Source: JAWKOK01 sp963765875 (GTDB lineage: Bacteria; Chloroflexota; Anaerolineae; Caldilineales; Caldilineaceae). Taken from it: a DNA stretch of 64,000 nt. Shown here piece after piece: positions 16,144 through 25,100 of the stretch. Location: NCBI GenBank assembly GCA_963765875.1, contig CAVXYK010000007.1:492910-556909 (forward strand). Direction: 5' to 3'. A program made the position numbers and the translations under genes. How positions within the stretch are numbered: position 1 is the first letter of the stretch; the number at the start of each line of letters is the position of its first letter. Below the pieces are notes generated by a model. That model was not told where the DNA came from. It was given only the letters and a program-made list of their open reading frames with translations, and made no database searches.

Positions 16144-17931
16144 TCAAGATTCTCCTCCATCCCACAACCGCTGCATCTCCGCATTGCGTTCTAGCAGCTT
16201 TTCCAACGTTCCCTGGTCATCGATCCGTCCATCTTTGAGCACGATGATCTTATCTGCGCGGCGTAGTGCCGGACGGCGATGCGAGACCACTAGGCACGTC
16301 GGTGCCTCCTCGTCCTCTGGTTCCTCAAAGATGCGCTCCCAGAGCGTGCTTTCCGTGTTCACATCCAATGCGCTGGACAGGTCATCAAAAACCAGGAGTT
16401 CCGGCCTGCGCACGAACATGCGCGCCGCCGAAGCGCGCTGGACCTGACCGCCTGATAGCTTGACGCCTTTGGGGCCAACCATGGTTTCGAGACCGTACTC
16501 GAACTCGGCTACATCTTTCTCCATGACGGCTGTGTGAATCGCTGCGTCCAGGTCAACTGTCTCCTCGGGTGTGCCTAGCAGCAGGTTGTCGCGCAGGGTG
16601 CTGCTGAAAAGGCGGGGAACCTGTGCCGTGTAGGCGCTACGCGGCGCGACGAAGAAGCTCGATCGGTCACGCACTGCCCGCCCATTCCATAACACCTCGC
16701 CTGAATCCAGCGGCAGTAGGCCAAGTAGGCAGCGCAGCAGCGTCGTCTTGCCCGAGCCGATGCGTCCGGTTACGACCGTGAACGAGCCGCGCACCAGATC
16801 CAGATCGATCGCTTCAATGCCACGCCCGCTGCTAGGGTGGTGATAGGCCAGGTTCTTGGCCTCCATGTGGTAGAGGCGGTCGCTTGCCTGCCTGGCGTGA
16901 TAGGCAATGGACGAGAACGTTCCATCCAACGGCACATCGACCGGCTGTACTAGGGTCTTTCCGGAATCGTCGCCGACCAAGGTGTTCATGCGCTGCAGTG
17001 AGACATTGCTCTGCTTCTGCACGGCGATCATGTTGCCGAGAAAGGTCAACCCATCGGTCACCGGATAGAGGTAGGCCGTGAAGAGTGCGAAGTCACCCAG
17101 CGTGAAGGTGCCGTCGCCCACAAGTTGGCCCGCCATGATCAGAATGATGCCCATGCTGATCTCGATGGTGCTGCGGAAGGCCGTGTGCAGTAGCTCGCTG
17201 AAGAGCGTGTCTTTGAGCGCGGCTTTGCGACGGGTCTCGTTGAGGATTTCGAGTTGACCGGTGATGCCCGTTCCAGCATTGGCCACCTTGACCGCCTGGA
17301 CCGATCCGAATATTTCGCCGATGAAGCCGGTGACGCGGCCGGCCGCGCTGCGTCGCTCCTCACGGTATAGCTCCAGCCGTCGACGCGCAGCATTGACCAG
17401 CGTGATCACGATCAGCAAGGGCACAAGTACGGCCATGGTGATCTGTGGATTGATGCTGAACATGACCGCCAGCCCGATCAGAGGCGCGAGCACGAGCCCC
17501 GGTAGGTCTACCAATCGATCGCCCGCGAAGTCGGTGACCTGTTCGATGTCGCCACGAAAGCGGCTGACTGCCTCGCCGGGCGAACTGGGCAGCGCGGCCG
17601 CGCCGGGCTTACTGAGCACGGCCGCCATCATGTTCTGGCGCAGCGTGCCGTCGACCTGGAAGCGCAGCGGCACGTAGGCCGTGACCGAGATCAGCAACCA
17701 GATCAGCCGGCCGACGCCGACGCCGACCAGCAGCGCTATCAATGTTTGGTAATCCCATCCCAGGGTGGCGCCGTCTGTCAGTCGATTAAACAGTTGGCGA
17801 ATGATGAGCCCCGGCACCAACGGCAGCGTATGCACGCCGGTCCAGAGCAGGGCGTTGAGCAGATATTGGGGCGGGTGCATCCAGACCAGCCGCCAGCTTG
17901 TTTGCCATGTATTCATCTGTAGTTTACTCAT
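16144..17931 (-). CDS. Heterodimeric ABC exporter subunit, degenerate Walker-B site
   Basis: 595 residues: a six-helix type IV exporter membrane domain (about 1-320) then an ATPase domain. Walker A GRIGSGKTT, signature LSGGQ and H-loop VSHRR are intact, but Walker B reads LLVFDDLSSALD, with Asp for the catalytic Glu. Its start overlaps the stop of the upstream exporter gene by four bases (ATGA). The pair forms one normal ATP site (this LSGGQ with the partner's Walker B) and one degenerate site, as in BmrCD, LmrCD and TM287/288. Substrate is not deducible; antibiotics or lipids are typical for the class. Confidence 0.9.
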   Translation of the reverse strand: MSKLQMNTWQTSWRLVWMHPPQYLLNALLWTGVHTLPLVPGLIIRQLFNRLTDGATLGWDYQTLIALLVGVGVGRLIWLLISVTAYVPLRFQVDGTLRQNMMAAVLSKPGAAALPSSPGEAVSRFRGDIEQVTDFAGDRLVDLPGLVLAPLIGLAVMFSINPQITMAVLVPLLIVITLVNAARRRLELYREERRSAAGRVTGFIGEIFGSVQAVKVANAGTGITGQLEILNETRRKAALKDTLFSELLHTAFRSTIEISMGIILIMAGQLVGDGTFTLGDFALFTAYLYPVTDGLTFLGNMIAVQKQSNVSLQRMNTLVGDDSGKTLVQPVDVPLDGTFSSIAYHARQASDRLYHMEAKNLAYHHPSSGRGIEAIDLDLVRGSFTVVTGRIGSGKTTLLRCLLGLLPLDSGEVLWNGRAVRDRSSFFVAPRSAYTAQVPRLFSSTLRDNLLLGTPEETVDLDAAIHTAVMEKDVAEFEYGLETMVGPKGVKLSGGQVQRASAARMFVRRPELLVFDDLSSALDVNTESTLWERIFEEPEDEEAPTCLVVSHRRPALRRADKIIVLKDGRIDDQGTLEKLLERNAEMQRLWDGGES

Positions 17932-19676
17932 GCCAGCACCTGTTCCATGCCTGTGCGCAACAGGTTGCTGAACCGGGAGTACGGGTCAGCGACCAGTGCG
18001 ATACGGTTGCCTTCTTCAACGATTCGACCGTCCTGAAGAATCAGTATGCGGTCGGCCCTCTGAACGGTCGCCAGCCGATGGGCCACGATGATGGCCGTTC
18101 GCCCTTCGAGCAGGCGGCTGATTGCACGCTCGATGAGCTGTTCGGTTACCGGGTCCAGCCGTGAGGACGCTTCATCAAGGATGACCAGCCCCGGGTCTTC
18201 TAGGAAAATGCGTGCGAAGGCCAACAGCTGGGCCTCTCCGGCCGACAGGCTCTGTCCGCCGGAGAGCAAGCGTGTGTCCAAGCCATGGGCCAGTCCACTC
18301 AACCATGCGTCCAGGCCTAGCGCCTCCAGTGTGTCCAGGACCTTGCTGTCCGATATATCGGGATTGAAGAAGGTCAGATTATCGCGTACACTTGCCTGAA
18401 AAAGCTGCACGTTCTGAGTCACAATGCCGACGCGGCCGCGCAACAACTCGGGCGATACATGCCGAATGTCTCGATCGCCCAGCCGGATGATACCGGCAGT
18501 TGGGTCATAGAGCCGGAAGAGTAGACGTGTCATCGTTGTCTTGCCGCTGCCGGTACGTCCGAGCAGGCCCAGCACCTCGCCGGGCTTGAGCGTGAAGGAG
18601 ACATCATGTAGGATCGGCTCATCCTCATCGTAGCTGAATGCGACTTCATCAAAGGCGACACCTAGAGCGTTCTGCGGCAGATGTTCGACCGGCTCAAGCG
18701 CGTAGATCGTCGGTTCGATCTCCATGAGTTCACTGATACGATCGATGCTGGCCGTCGCCGCCTGTAAGTCTTTGAGCTCGCGTGCCAGCTCCTCCAGCGG
18801 ACGTTGCAGCGAGTAGGCGTAGGCCAGCACCAGATAGACCGTGCCGATGGTGATGCTTCCGGTCGACCATAGATAGCCGCCGATGCCCAATGCCATCGCG
18901 GTGCTGATGCCGAAAAAGACGCTATTCATGCCCCAGGTCAGGCTGCCGAAGACGAACGCTCTTCGTGTAGCCAAGAACAACTTGTAGAAGACCCGTTGCA
19001 GCTGGACCATCACGTAGGGTGCACCACCGCTGGCATTGATATCCTCGGTGCCGCCCAACCATTCTTCAATCAGCCCATACATCTCGGAGGAGAACTGGCG
19101 GCGCTCTTTCCAGTAGGGCACGCCGATACTGACGGTTCCGAGCAACGAGAGAACCATGATGATGGCAAAGAGCGTGTAAGCTGCTCCAATGATCCAATTC
19201 TCGCGGGTGAGCAGCACGAGGATGCCGATCATCAGTACGCCATTGCCCAGGATGCGGATCACGAATTGCGAGAAGAAATTGGACAGCTCGTTCACATCGC
19301 CGTCGATGCGCTCGATCATGGCGCCAGGCGTGTGTTCGTTGTGGAAGGCCATGTCCAGATCCAGGCAATGTCTTGCCAGGTCATTGCGCAGCCAGTTGGT
19401 GGCGCGCCATTTGACGTCCTCGGTCAGGTAGGCGGCGCCGGTGCGCAACACCTGATTGACCAACGTCACCAGCAGGTAGAGTAAGCCCATGCGGACTAAA
19501 GTCTGGTTGGCGACGCCGGCCGCTGCTGCGTCGATGAATTGGCGGACGATCTGTGGCGAGAGCAACTGAAGGCCAATGGTGCCGAATAGCAAGATCGCCA
19601 GTAGGGTAACTCGTTTCCACTGGGGCCGCAGATAGTCTGAGAGCAGTTGATAGTACTGACTGACAGGGAGATTCAC
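17928..19676 (-). CDS. Heterodimeric ABC exporter subunit, canonical Walker B, altered signature
   Basis: 582 residues: six-helix exporter membrane domain, then ATPase domain. Walker A is GRTGSGKTT and Walker B LVILDEASSRLD with the catalytic Glu. The signature reads LSAGE instead of LSGGQ, and the H-loop is IVAHRLA. It is thus the complement of the downstream subunit, whose signature is normal and whose Walker B is not. The gene has a long leader: a promoter at 20110-20138, a small ORF with a strong ribosome site, and a terminator ending 214 bases before the start codon. This arrangement suggests attenuation control of the whole exporter operon. Confidence 0.9.
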   Translation of the reverse strand: MNLPVSQYYQLLSDYLRPQWKRVTLLAILLFGTIGLQLLSPQIVRQFIDAAAAGVANQTLVRMGLLYLLVTLVNQVLRTGAAYLTEDVKWRATNWLRNDLARHCLDLDMAFHNEHTPGAMIERIDGDVNELSNFFSQFVIRILGNGVLMIGILVLLTRENWIIGAAYTLFAIIMVLSLLGTVSIGVPYWKERRQFSSEMYGLIEEWLGGTEDINASGGAPYVMVQLQRVFYKLFLATRRAFVFGSLTWGMNSVFFGISTAMALGIGGYLWSTGSITIGTVYLVLAYAYSLQRPLEELARELKDLQAATASIDRISELMEIEPTIYALEPVEHLPQNALGVAFDEVAFSYDEDEPILHDVSFTLKPGEVLGLLGRTGSGKTTMTRLLFRLYDPTAGIIRLGDRDIRHVSPELLRGRVGIVTQNVQLFQASVRDNLTFFNPDISDSKVLDTLEALGLDAWLSGLAHGLDTRLLSGGQSLSAGEAQLLAFARIFLEDPGLVILDEASSRLDPVTEQLIERAISRLLEGRTAIIVAHRLATVQRADRILILQDGRIVEEGNRIALVADPYSRFSNLLRTGMEQVLA

Positions 19677-19890
19677 GGACGATCCTCCGGGCTTGAAAGG
19701 CTGGCAGGGTGAAAGGGTGGCAGGGTGAAAACTGTCTTAACCCACCACTAGTCAACAACGGCGTCTGTCTTGCTAGACGGCGCGGACGACTGAGCAGGCG
19801 GCGTGCAGCAGCGTAGGGCGTGCGGCCGTTGGGTCTCGATTCAGCACGAAGTGTTGGTGGGCGGAAAGGTTGGTGCCGGCTGAGGAGATC

Positions 19891-19922
19891 AAAAAAGGCC
19901 ACCGTGATCAATGCCCGTGGCC
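19891..19922 (-). terminator. Attenuator terminator in exporter leader
   Basis: Read on the minus strand: GGCCAC, 14-nt loop, GTGGCC, then TTTTTT. The stem is 19922-19917 with 19902-19897 and the U tract 19896-19891. The 5' arm can alternatively pair with the last leader codons: minus-strand CGTGGTCGGT (19959-19950) with GTTGGCCACG (19925-19916) gives ten consecutive pairs including wobbles. The two foldings are mutually exclusive, the hallmark of transcription attenuation. Confidence 0.65.
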
Positions 19923-19947
19923 AACCGGCGTGAAGAGTGCCTAGGCG

Positions 19948-20037
19948 CTACCGACCACGAGAAATGACACAGTGACTGGCACGGAGATTGCTCACGTTTG
20001 TCGAACGAGGCGCACACATCTGTTTGTTGGCATGCAT
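19948..20037 (-). CDS. Putative attenuator leader peptide (29 aa)
   Basis: A short ORF with a near-perfect ribosome site, AAGGAGG, eight bases before ATG 20037 (an ATG at 20043 is in frame but only two bases away). The peptide begins MHANKQMCAPRS and ends CVISRGR. It shows no run of one amino acid, which argues against amino-acid attenuation and for sensing of slowed ribosomes, as with BmrB upstream of the Bacillus subtilis BmrCD exporter. Its final codons form one arm of a candidate antiterminator, and the terminator starts 26 bases after its stop. Function is inferred from architecture; the peptide itself is unlike anything I recognise. Confidence 0.6.
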   Translation of the reverse strand: MHANKQMCAPRSTNVSNLRASHCVISRGR

Positions 20038-20109
20038 GAGCATTTCCTCCTTGAACAGCCGTCCCAGCACTGGTCGTGTGGGTGGTAAACGGTCGAAAGC
20101 GTACAGACG

Positions 20110-20138
20110 AGCCTATCACGCGGGTAGCCGCGTGTCAA
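20110..20138 (-). promoter_or_regulatory. Promoter of leader/exporter operon with operator-like dyad
   Basis: On the minus strand a perfect -35 TTGACA (20138-20133), a 17-base spacer and a weak -10 TAGGCT (20115-20110). The spacer and edge hold an inverted repeat CACGCGG-GTAG-CCGCGTG (20117-20134). A repressor bound there would occlude RNA polymerase. Transcription would start near 20103, giving a leader RNA of about 430 bases. Confidence 0.5.
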
Positions 20139-20350
20139 TACCCAAATTCGACAATTCAAGACAAGTGCATCTCAAGCTTGGGGCAGGAATGCACGTTCTG
20201 CCCCGAAATCGTGCAGAGATGATAGAATATGAGCATGATTCACAGACGTGGTGGTGGTGGTGGATGGATGCTGTCGAAGCAAACTCCGAAGGCTGGCTGT
20301 GGATCGCAATCAACCATGCAGTATGACCCATAATCGACATGGAGGACATC

Positions 20351-21343
20351 ATGTCATATCAGGCAAGCGAGAGCCGCTACGATTCGATGATCTACCGGCG
20401 TAGCGGACGTAGCGGCCTCAAGCTTTCCGCTATTTCATTGGGGCTCTGGCACAACTTTGGTGGCGTCGATACGTTGGACAATGCACGAGCCATGGTGCAT
20501 CGCGCCTTTGATCTGGGTATCACCCACTTTGACCTGGCCAACAACTATGGGCCGCCTCCGGGTTCCGCCGAGGAGAACTTCGGCCGCATTTTCGCCAAGG
20601 ATCTCAGGCGCTATCGAGATGAGTTGATCATCTCCACCAAGGCGGGGCATCGGATGTGGCCCGGTCCCTACGGAGAATGGGGTTCGCGCAAGAATCTGCT
20701 GGCCAGCCTGGATCGATCGCTAAAACGCATGGGCTTGCCTTACGTGGATATCTACTACAGCCATCGCTTCGATCCTGAGACGCCGTTGGAGGAGACGATG
20801 ATGGCGCTCGATACCGCAGTGCGTTCGGGACGAGCGCTCTATGCGGGCATCTCACAATATAGTCCGGAAAAGACCAAGGAGGCCGCAGACATTTTGCGTC
20901 AACTGGGCACGCCCTGCCTGATCCACCAGCCGGTCTACAGCATGTTCAATCGCTGGGTCGAAGACGGCCTGATGGATACGCTGGAGCAGGAAGGCATTGG
21001 TTGCATCTGTTTCTCGCCGCTGGCCCAGGGGATGCTGTCCAACAAGTATCTCAAAGGCATCCCGGCAGATTCCCGCGCCGCCAAGCCTCATGGATTCCTC
21101 AAGGCAGAAACGCTCTCTGAGGAGCGGCTGACCACGATTCGTGCCTTGAACGACATCGCCGCAGATCGTGGCCAGACCCTTGCACAGATGGCCATCGCCT
21201 GGGTACTGCGGCACCCCGGCATGACGTCCGCCTTGGTGGGGGCAAGCCGCGTCAGCCAAGTTGAAGACAATGTCGCTGCCCTGGACAACCTTGAATTCAG
21301 CGCCGAAGAGCTTCAAAAAATCGACAATGCATTGGCAGGCTAA
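20351..21343 (+). CDS. Aldo/keto reductase, YghZ-like
   Basis: 330 residues from ATG 20351, six bases after GGAGG; an upstream in-frame ATG lacks a site. AKR tetrad is present: Asp and Tyr in HFDLANNYG, Lys in IISTKAGHRMW, His in YYSHRFDPETP. The text MIYRRSGRSGLKLSAISLGLWHNFG is typical of the YghZ / L-glyceraldehyde 3-phosphate reductase group (AKR14). It uses NADPH to reduce aldehydes, probably detoxifying methylglyoxal-type or glyceraldehyde-3-phosphate species. Monocistronic and intact. Confidence 0.9.
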   Translation: MSYQASESRYDSMIYRRSGRSGLKLSAISLGLWHNFGGVDTLDNARAMVHRAFDLGITHFDLANNYGPPPGSAEENFGRIFAKDLRRYRDELIISTKAGHRMWPGPYGEWGSRKNLLASLDRSLKRMGLPYVDIYYSHRFDPETPLEETMMALDTAVRSGRALYAGISQYSPEKTKEAADILRQLGTPCLIHQPVYSMFNRWVEDGLMDTLEQEGIGCICFSPLAQGMLSNKYLKGIPADSRAAKPHGFLKAETLSEERLTTIRALNDIAADRGQTLAQMAIAWVLRHPGMTSALVGASRVSQVEDNVAALDNLEFSAEELQKIDNALAG

Positions 21344-21420
21344 CTCGTCGATGGATTCCAAGATCCTGTGTGTATGTTGAGATGATAGTCGGTTTGTAGA
21401 TCTGATTACGGAGATATCTC

Positions 21421-22014
21421 ATGTCAAAAACAAGCAAAGTCGTGGCTGAAGATCCGCTTCATGATTTGGAGATTGCTGTGGCGATGGTCGACGAGCTGGA
21501 GGCGTATCTTGTCTCTGATGATCTGTATCGTACAGTGCTGACGCGCACCGGGCAAGGCGACGAACGGATCAACATGAGCGGAGGAAACTTGCTGGCGCGG
21601 CTCTATCGACTCGCGGCTCAACGTGAACAGCTCCCGCCACAAATGCGGGAACGAGTGGAGAGGGTGCAGGCCCGGGCGGATGCAATCATCTATAGCCTCA
21701 GGACACGCTTCCACCAACGCCTGCATCGAGAGCTGAAGGCGCGCCTGGATAGCCTCAGGTGGTTTCTGGATGAGTCTGTCAGCGAACCGCAGCGTGGTCC
21801 CGCCAACTATCCCTATGAAATTCGCAACCGACAGCGCGTAGAAGAAATTCTTAAACGCATCGAGCCGGAACTCAGTGATGAAGAGCGTGAGTCGTTACGC
21901 CGGATCGATCATCGCATCCGCCAATCCACCCATGGCTGCCCGTTCATCTGGGATGACAAGCTGGAACCGATCTTCCCGCGATCTCCCTACTGGTACCTCT
22001 ACGTCACGCCCTGA
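21421..22014 (+). CDS. Conserved-looking hypothetical helical protein
   Basis: 197 residues, start ATG 21421 with GGAG about eight bases upstream. No family is recognised. It is highly charged and predicted mostly helical (LARLYRLAAQREQLPPQMRERVERVQARADAI), with no signal peptide or membrane segment, so cytoplasmic. The C-terminus has an aromatic/proline tail (GCPFIWDDKLEPIFPRSPYWYLYVTP). Codon use resembles its neighbours. It follows the aldo/keto reductase by 77 bases on the same strand and may share its transcript. Real by length, ribosome site and codon pattern; function unknown. Confidence 0.65.
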   Translation: MSKTSKVVAEDPLHDLEIAVAMVDELEAYLVSDDLYRTVLTRTGQGDERINMSGGNLLARLYRLAAQREQLPPQMRERVERVQARADAIIYSLRTRFHQRLHRELKARLDSLRWFLDESVSEPQRGPANYPYEIRNRQRVEEILKRIEPELSDEERESLRRIDHRIRQSTHGCPFIWDDKLEPIFPRSPYWYLYVTP

Positions 22015-22026
22015 CCGAAGTAGCTG

Positions 22027-22150
22027 CACCGTTATTCTGCGCGTTTTCGCGCCGATAGATCGCACATGTTGACAGGCCGGCTGGGAAGGGGAAATCTCAC
22101 TTTGCATGGGAGAGATTCCTCCTTTCGCTTCCCGCAGGACGAGCAGGCGA
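22027..22150. repeat. Degenerate dispersed-repeat fragment
   Basis: TTCGCGCCGATAGATCG and GGGAGAGATTCCTCCTTTCGCT resemble parts of the repeats at 5790-5830 (TTCGCGTCGATAGTTCG) and 33630-33655 (AGGAGAGATTCCTCGTCGCT). It lies between the convergent ends of the hypothetical gene and the giant protease gene. Confidence 0.45.
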
Positions 22151-22168
22151 TTTGTTCGCAGCTTTGAC

Positions 22169-25100
22169 TCATCGTATGACGATGGGCAAGTAGATCGCTT
22201 TATCTCCAGACGTCGTCTTGGCAGGTTCTGTAGCTGTTGGCGTAGGCGTCATCGTCGGTGTGCTGGTTGCTTGCCCCGATGTCGTACTAACTGGCGTGGC
22301 GGTTGGCGTGCTCGTTGACGTCTGAGTTGGCGTGGCGGTTGGCGTGCTCGTTGACGTCTGAGTTGGCGTGCCTGTGGCCGTAGGGATCGACGTGGAAGTG
22401 CTTGTTGCCGTGGCCGTTGCTGTCGGCGTGGCCGTTGATGTAGACGCGGCAAAGGGAACCTGGGACTCGTAGGCGCCCATGTCCACGGTGCCGTTGAAGA
22501 TGCGGGTGTAGCCGTCCAGGTCTGTGCTGGCGCCGGCGATGGCGGCGTTGTTGCCCGCATCCACCGCCGGGGAGGTGGACTGGAGGCGCAGGTTGCCGTT
22601 GGCGCCGTCAACAAAGAGCGGGTCAGCGTTCAGGTTGCCGGTGCCGCTGCCAAAAGGGGTGGCGGACCCATCGTCAACAATGCCCCCATTGCCTCCCTGC
22701 ACGATACTGGTGTCGAGGCTCATGGTAGATTGACCGACCAGGTTGACCTCATTCGGCCCGGTACTGTCCTGGTTGCCCCACAGGATCACATTGTCCAGAT
22801 CCGCGCTGACGGTTGCGCCCGCACTACCGTCCCCCATAATGGCTCCGCCGGTTGTCCCAGCCGTGTTATTGGACGCCGTGGCGTTGGTCAGGGTCAGATT
22901 GAAGGGCATGCTACCATCGGAGTTGTCCCCAATGTAGATGGCGCCCCCTGCGCCACTTGTGCTGTTCCCCGAAAAGGCCATATTGGTCAGCGTTGACAGC
23001 GAGACCCCACTGTTCCCGTGGATATAGACCCCACCGCCGCTGTCTGCTTGGTTGTTCTCGAACCGTCCGTTGCGGATCACAAGACGGCTCTCCTCACCGG
23101 CGCCTGTCCCTGTGGCATGGCTTTTCCAATGGAGTCCGCCACCAAGTTGGCCTGCCCGATTACCCCTGAATGTCACATCGGTCAGGGTGACGTCGCTGGG
23201 GACATACCAGGATTCAACATGCAGCCCGCCGCCGTTGTTCGTTGCATAGTTTCCGGCAAACGTCAGATTGGCTAGAGCCAGGCTGCAACCGGCTTGATAG
23301 GTGAAGCAGTAGAGACCGGCCCCATCTGTGGCGCCATTGCCGGCTGTAATGGTGAAGCCGTCAATGCGGTTGCTGTCCGTTATCCAGTCCGCTTGGCGAA
23401 GAGTGACCACGGTTTTGCTATTGGTGCCCTGGATCTGGTCTGTGGACTCGGCGATCTGGTTGCCGTCGCTGTTGAGGTCGTTCCCGTCCACATCCCCGCT
23501 GAGGATGGTGGGGTTGGCGGCCAGATCCCGGCCAGCGGTGGACGTCTCGCTGCCGTTGAATCCGCCGTAGAGGGACAGGCCGGGGCGCAGGACGAACGTC
23601 GCACCGGCAGCGGGCGGCGTGTAGACGCCCTCCGCCACCCAGACTTCGGAGATGTTGTCGCAAAGCTGGGCCGCTTCCAGTCCGTTGCTGGCGGAAACGT
23701 AGGCATCGGCCCAACTCTCGCCGGTGAGGCCACCGCCACCGGCGTCCCTGTCCACATAGAGTCGGCTGCCCGTGGGGCAGGGCCGGGAGTTGAATTCGTA
23801 TGCCCCCATATCCGGGACAGCATTGTGCTGGAAATTGCTGAAATAGGCGCCTGTATCGGCGATGGACCGAACGTCCACAATGCGCATGTTGCCGTCCATA
23901 TCCGGCCAATCGGCCAGATCCTCGGGCAAGTTGCCCGCTTGGGCTGCATCAATGGCCGGTGAATTCGTACCGATGCGGCCAAGGCTATCTCGAAAGCGGG
24001 GATCGGCGTCGATGTTGCCGGTGCCATCACGAAAGGCGGTGCTGCCCACGATCCCCGCATCCCCGCCCCCAACCAGGCTGTAGGAAACATTCACGGAGTT
24101 GTCCGCTCCCTCAATGTAGATCTGGGGACCGCTCTCACTGGCTGTGTTGTTCCACAGAATCGAACTCCCGATGGTCTGATTGAAGCTATTTGTTGCTCCA
24201 ATCGTCTGGGAGAAGATGCCGCCTCCATTGTCGGCACTGTTGTCGGCCATAGTCACAAAGGCCATGTAGGTGGAGACAAAACCGTCGAACACCCGGTTGT
24301 AGATAGCTCCACCGTCATTGGCAGCGCTGTTGCGCAGGAAGAGGCCGTTCACCAGATAAAGCCCATCCGAACTGTTGGTTTCCATATCGTACTGGTTGTA
24401 GATGGCCCCGCCTCCGCTGTAGACAGAGATGCCCGTGGAGCGATTGTCCGTGAAGGCTGCCCGCATGATATAGGGGGCGGCTTGGCTGCCAGGGCCGTCT
24501 GCCAGATTGTAGATGGCGCCGCCTTTTTCCGTGGCCACGTTGTGACGGAAGGCCACATTGCGCATGCGTGGGCTGGCCGTGCCGTCATCCTGCCCGTGGT
24601 TGAGCATGGCGCCACCGTTCACAGCTTTGTTGCCAATGAAGATCAGGTTGCGCAGGGCGGGACGGCATGTGCCATTGCCCCCAGCATAACAACGGAGACC
24701 GGCCCCGCTGTCATGCTGGGCATGGTCGGCCAGGCCACCACTGATGGTGAACCCGTCGATCACGGTTGTGGAGAAGATGGACGAGGCTGTTCCGTCCAGG
24801 GTGAAGATGTTGTAGCTGTTGTTGCCCGTGGGTTCCTCGCCCACGTCGATGGTGCCGTTGCTGTTGGCATCGTCGTCGCCGTCCAGGTCGCCGCTGATGA
24901 TGGTCGGGTTGGCGGTCCAATCCCGCTGGTCCAGGGCCGTCTCACTGCCGCTGAAGCCGCCGTAGAGTGCGAGACCCGGCGACAGGCTGAGGGTAGCGTT
25001 GCGGTCCGTGGAGGCCGTCGGCTTGTAGGTGCCCTCGGCCACCCAGACTTGGCACGGCTCGGTCACAGCAAGGGCGTCAGCCAGGCTGTTGTAGGCCGTG

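Noticed and set aside
19988..20326. Plus-strand ORF of 112 codons over the exporter leader
   Set aside because: No ribosome site or family; the minus strand has a coherent promoter-leader-terminator series.
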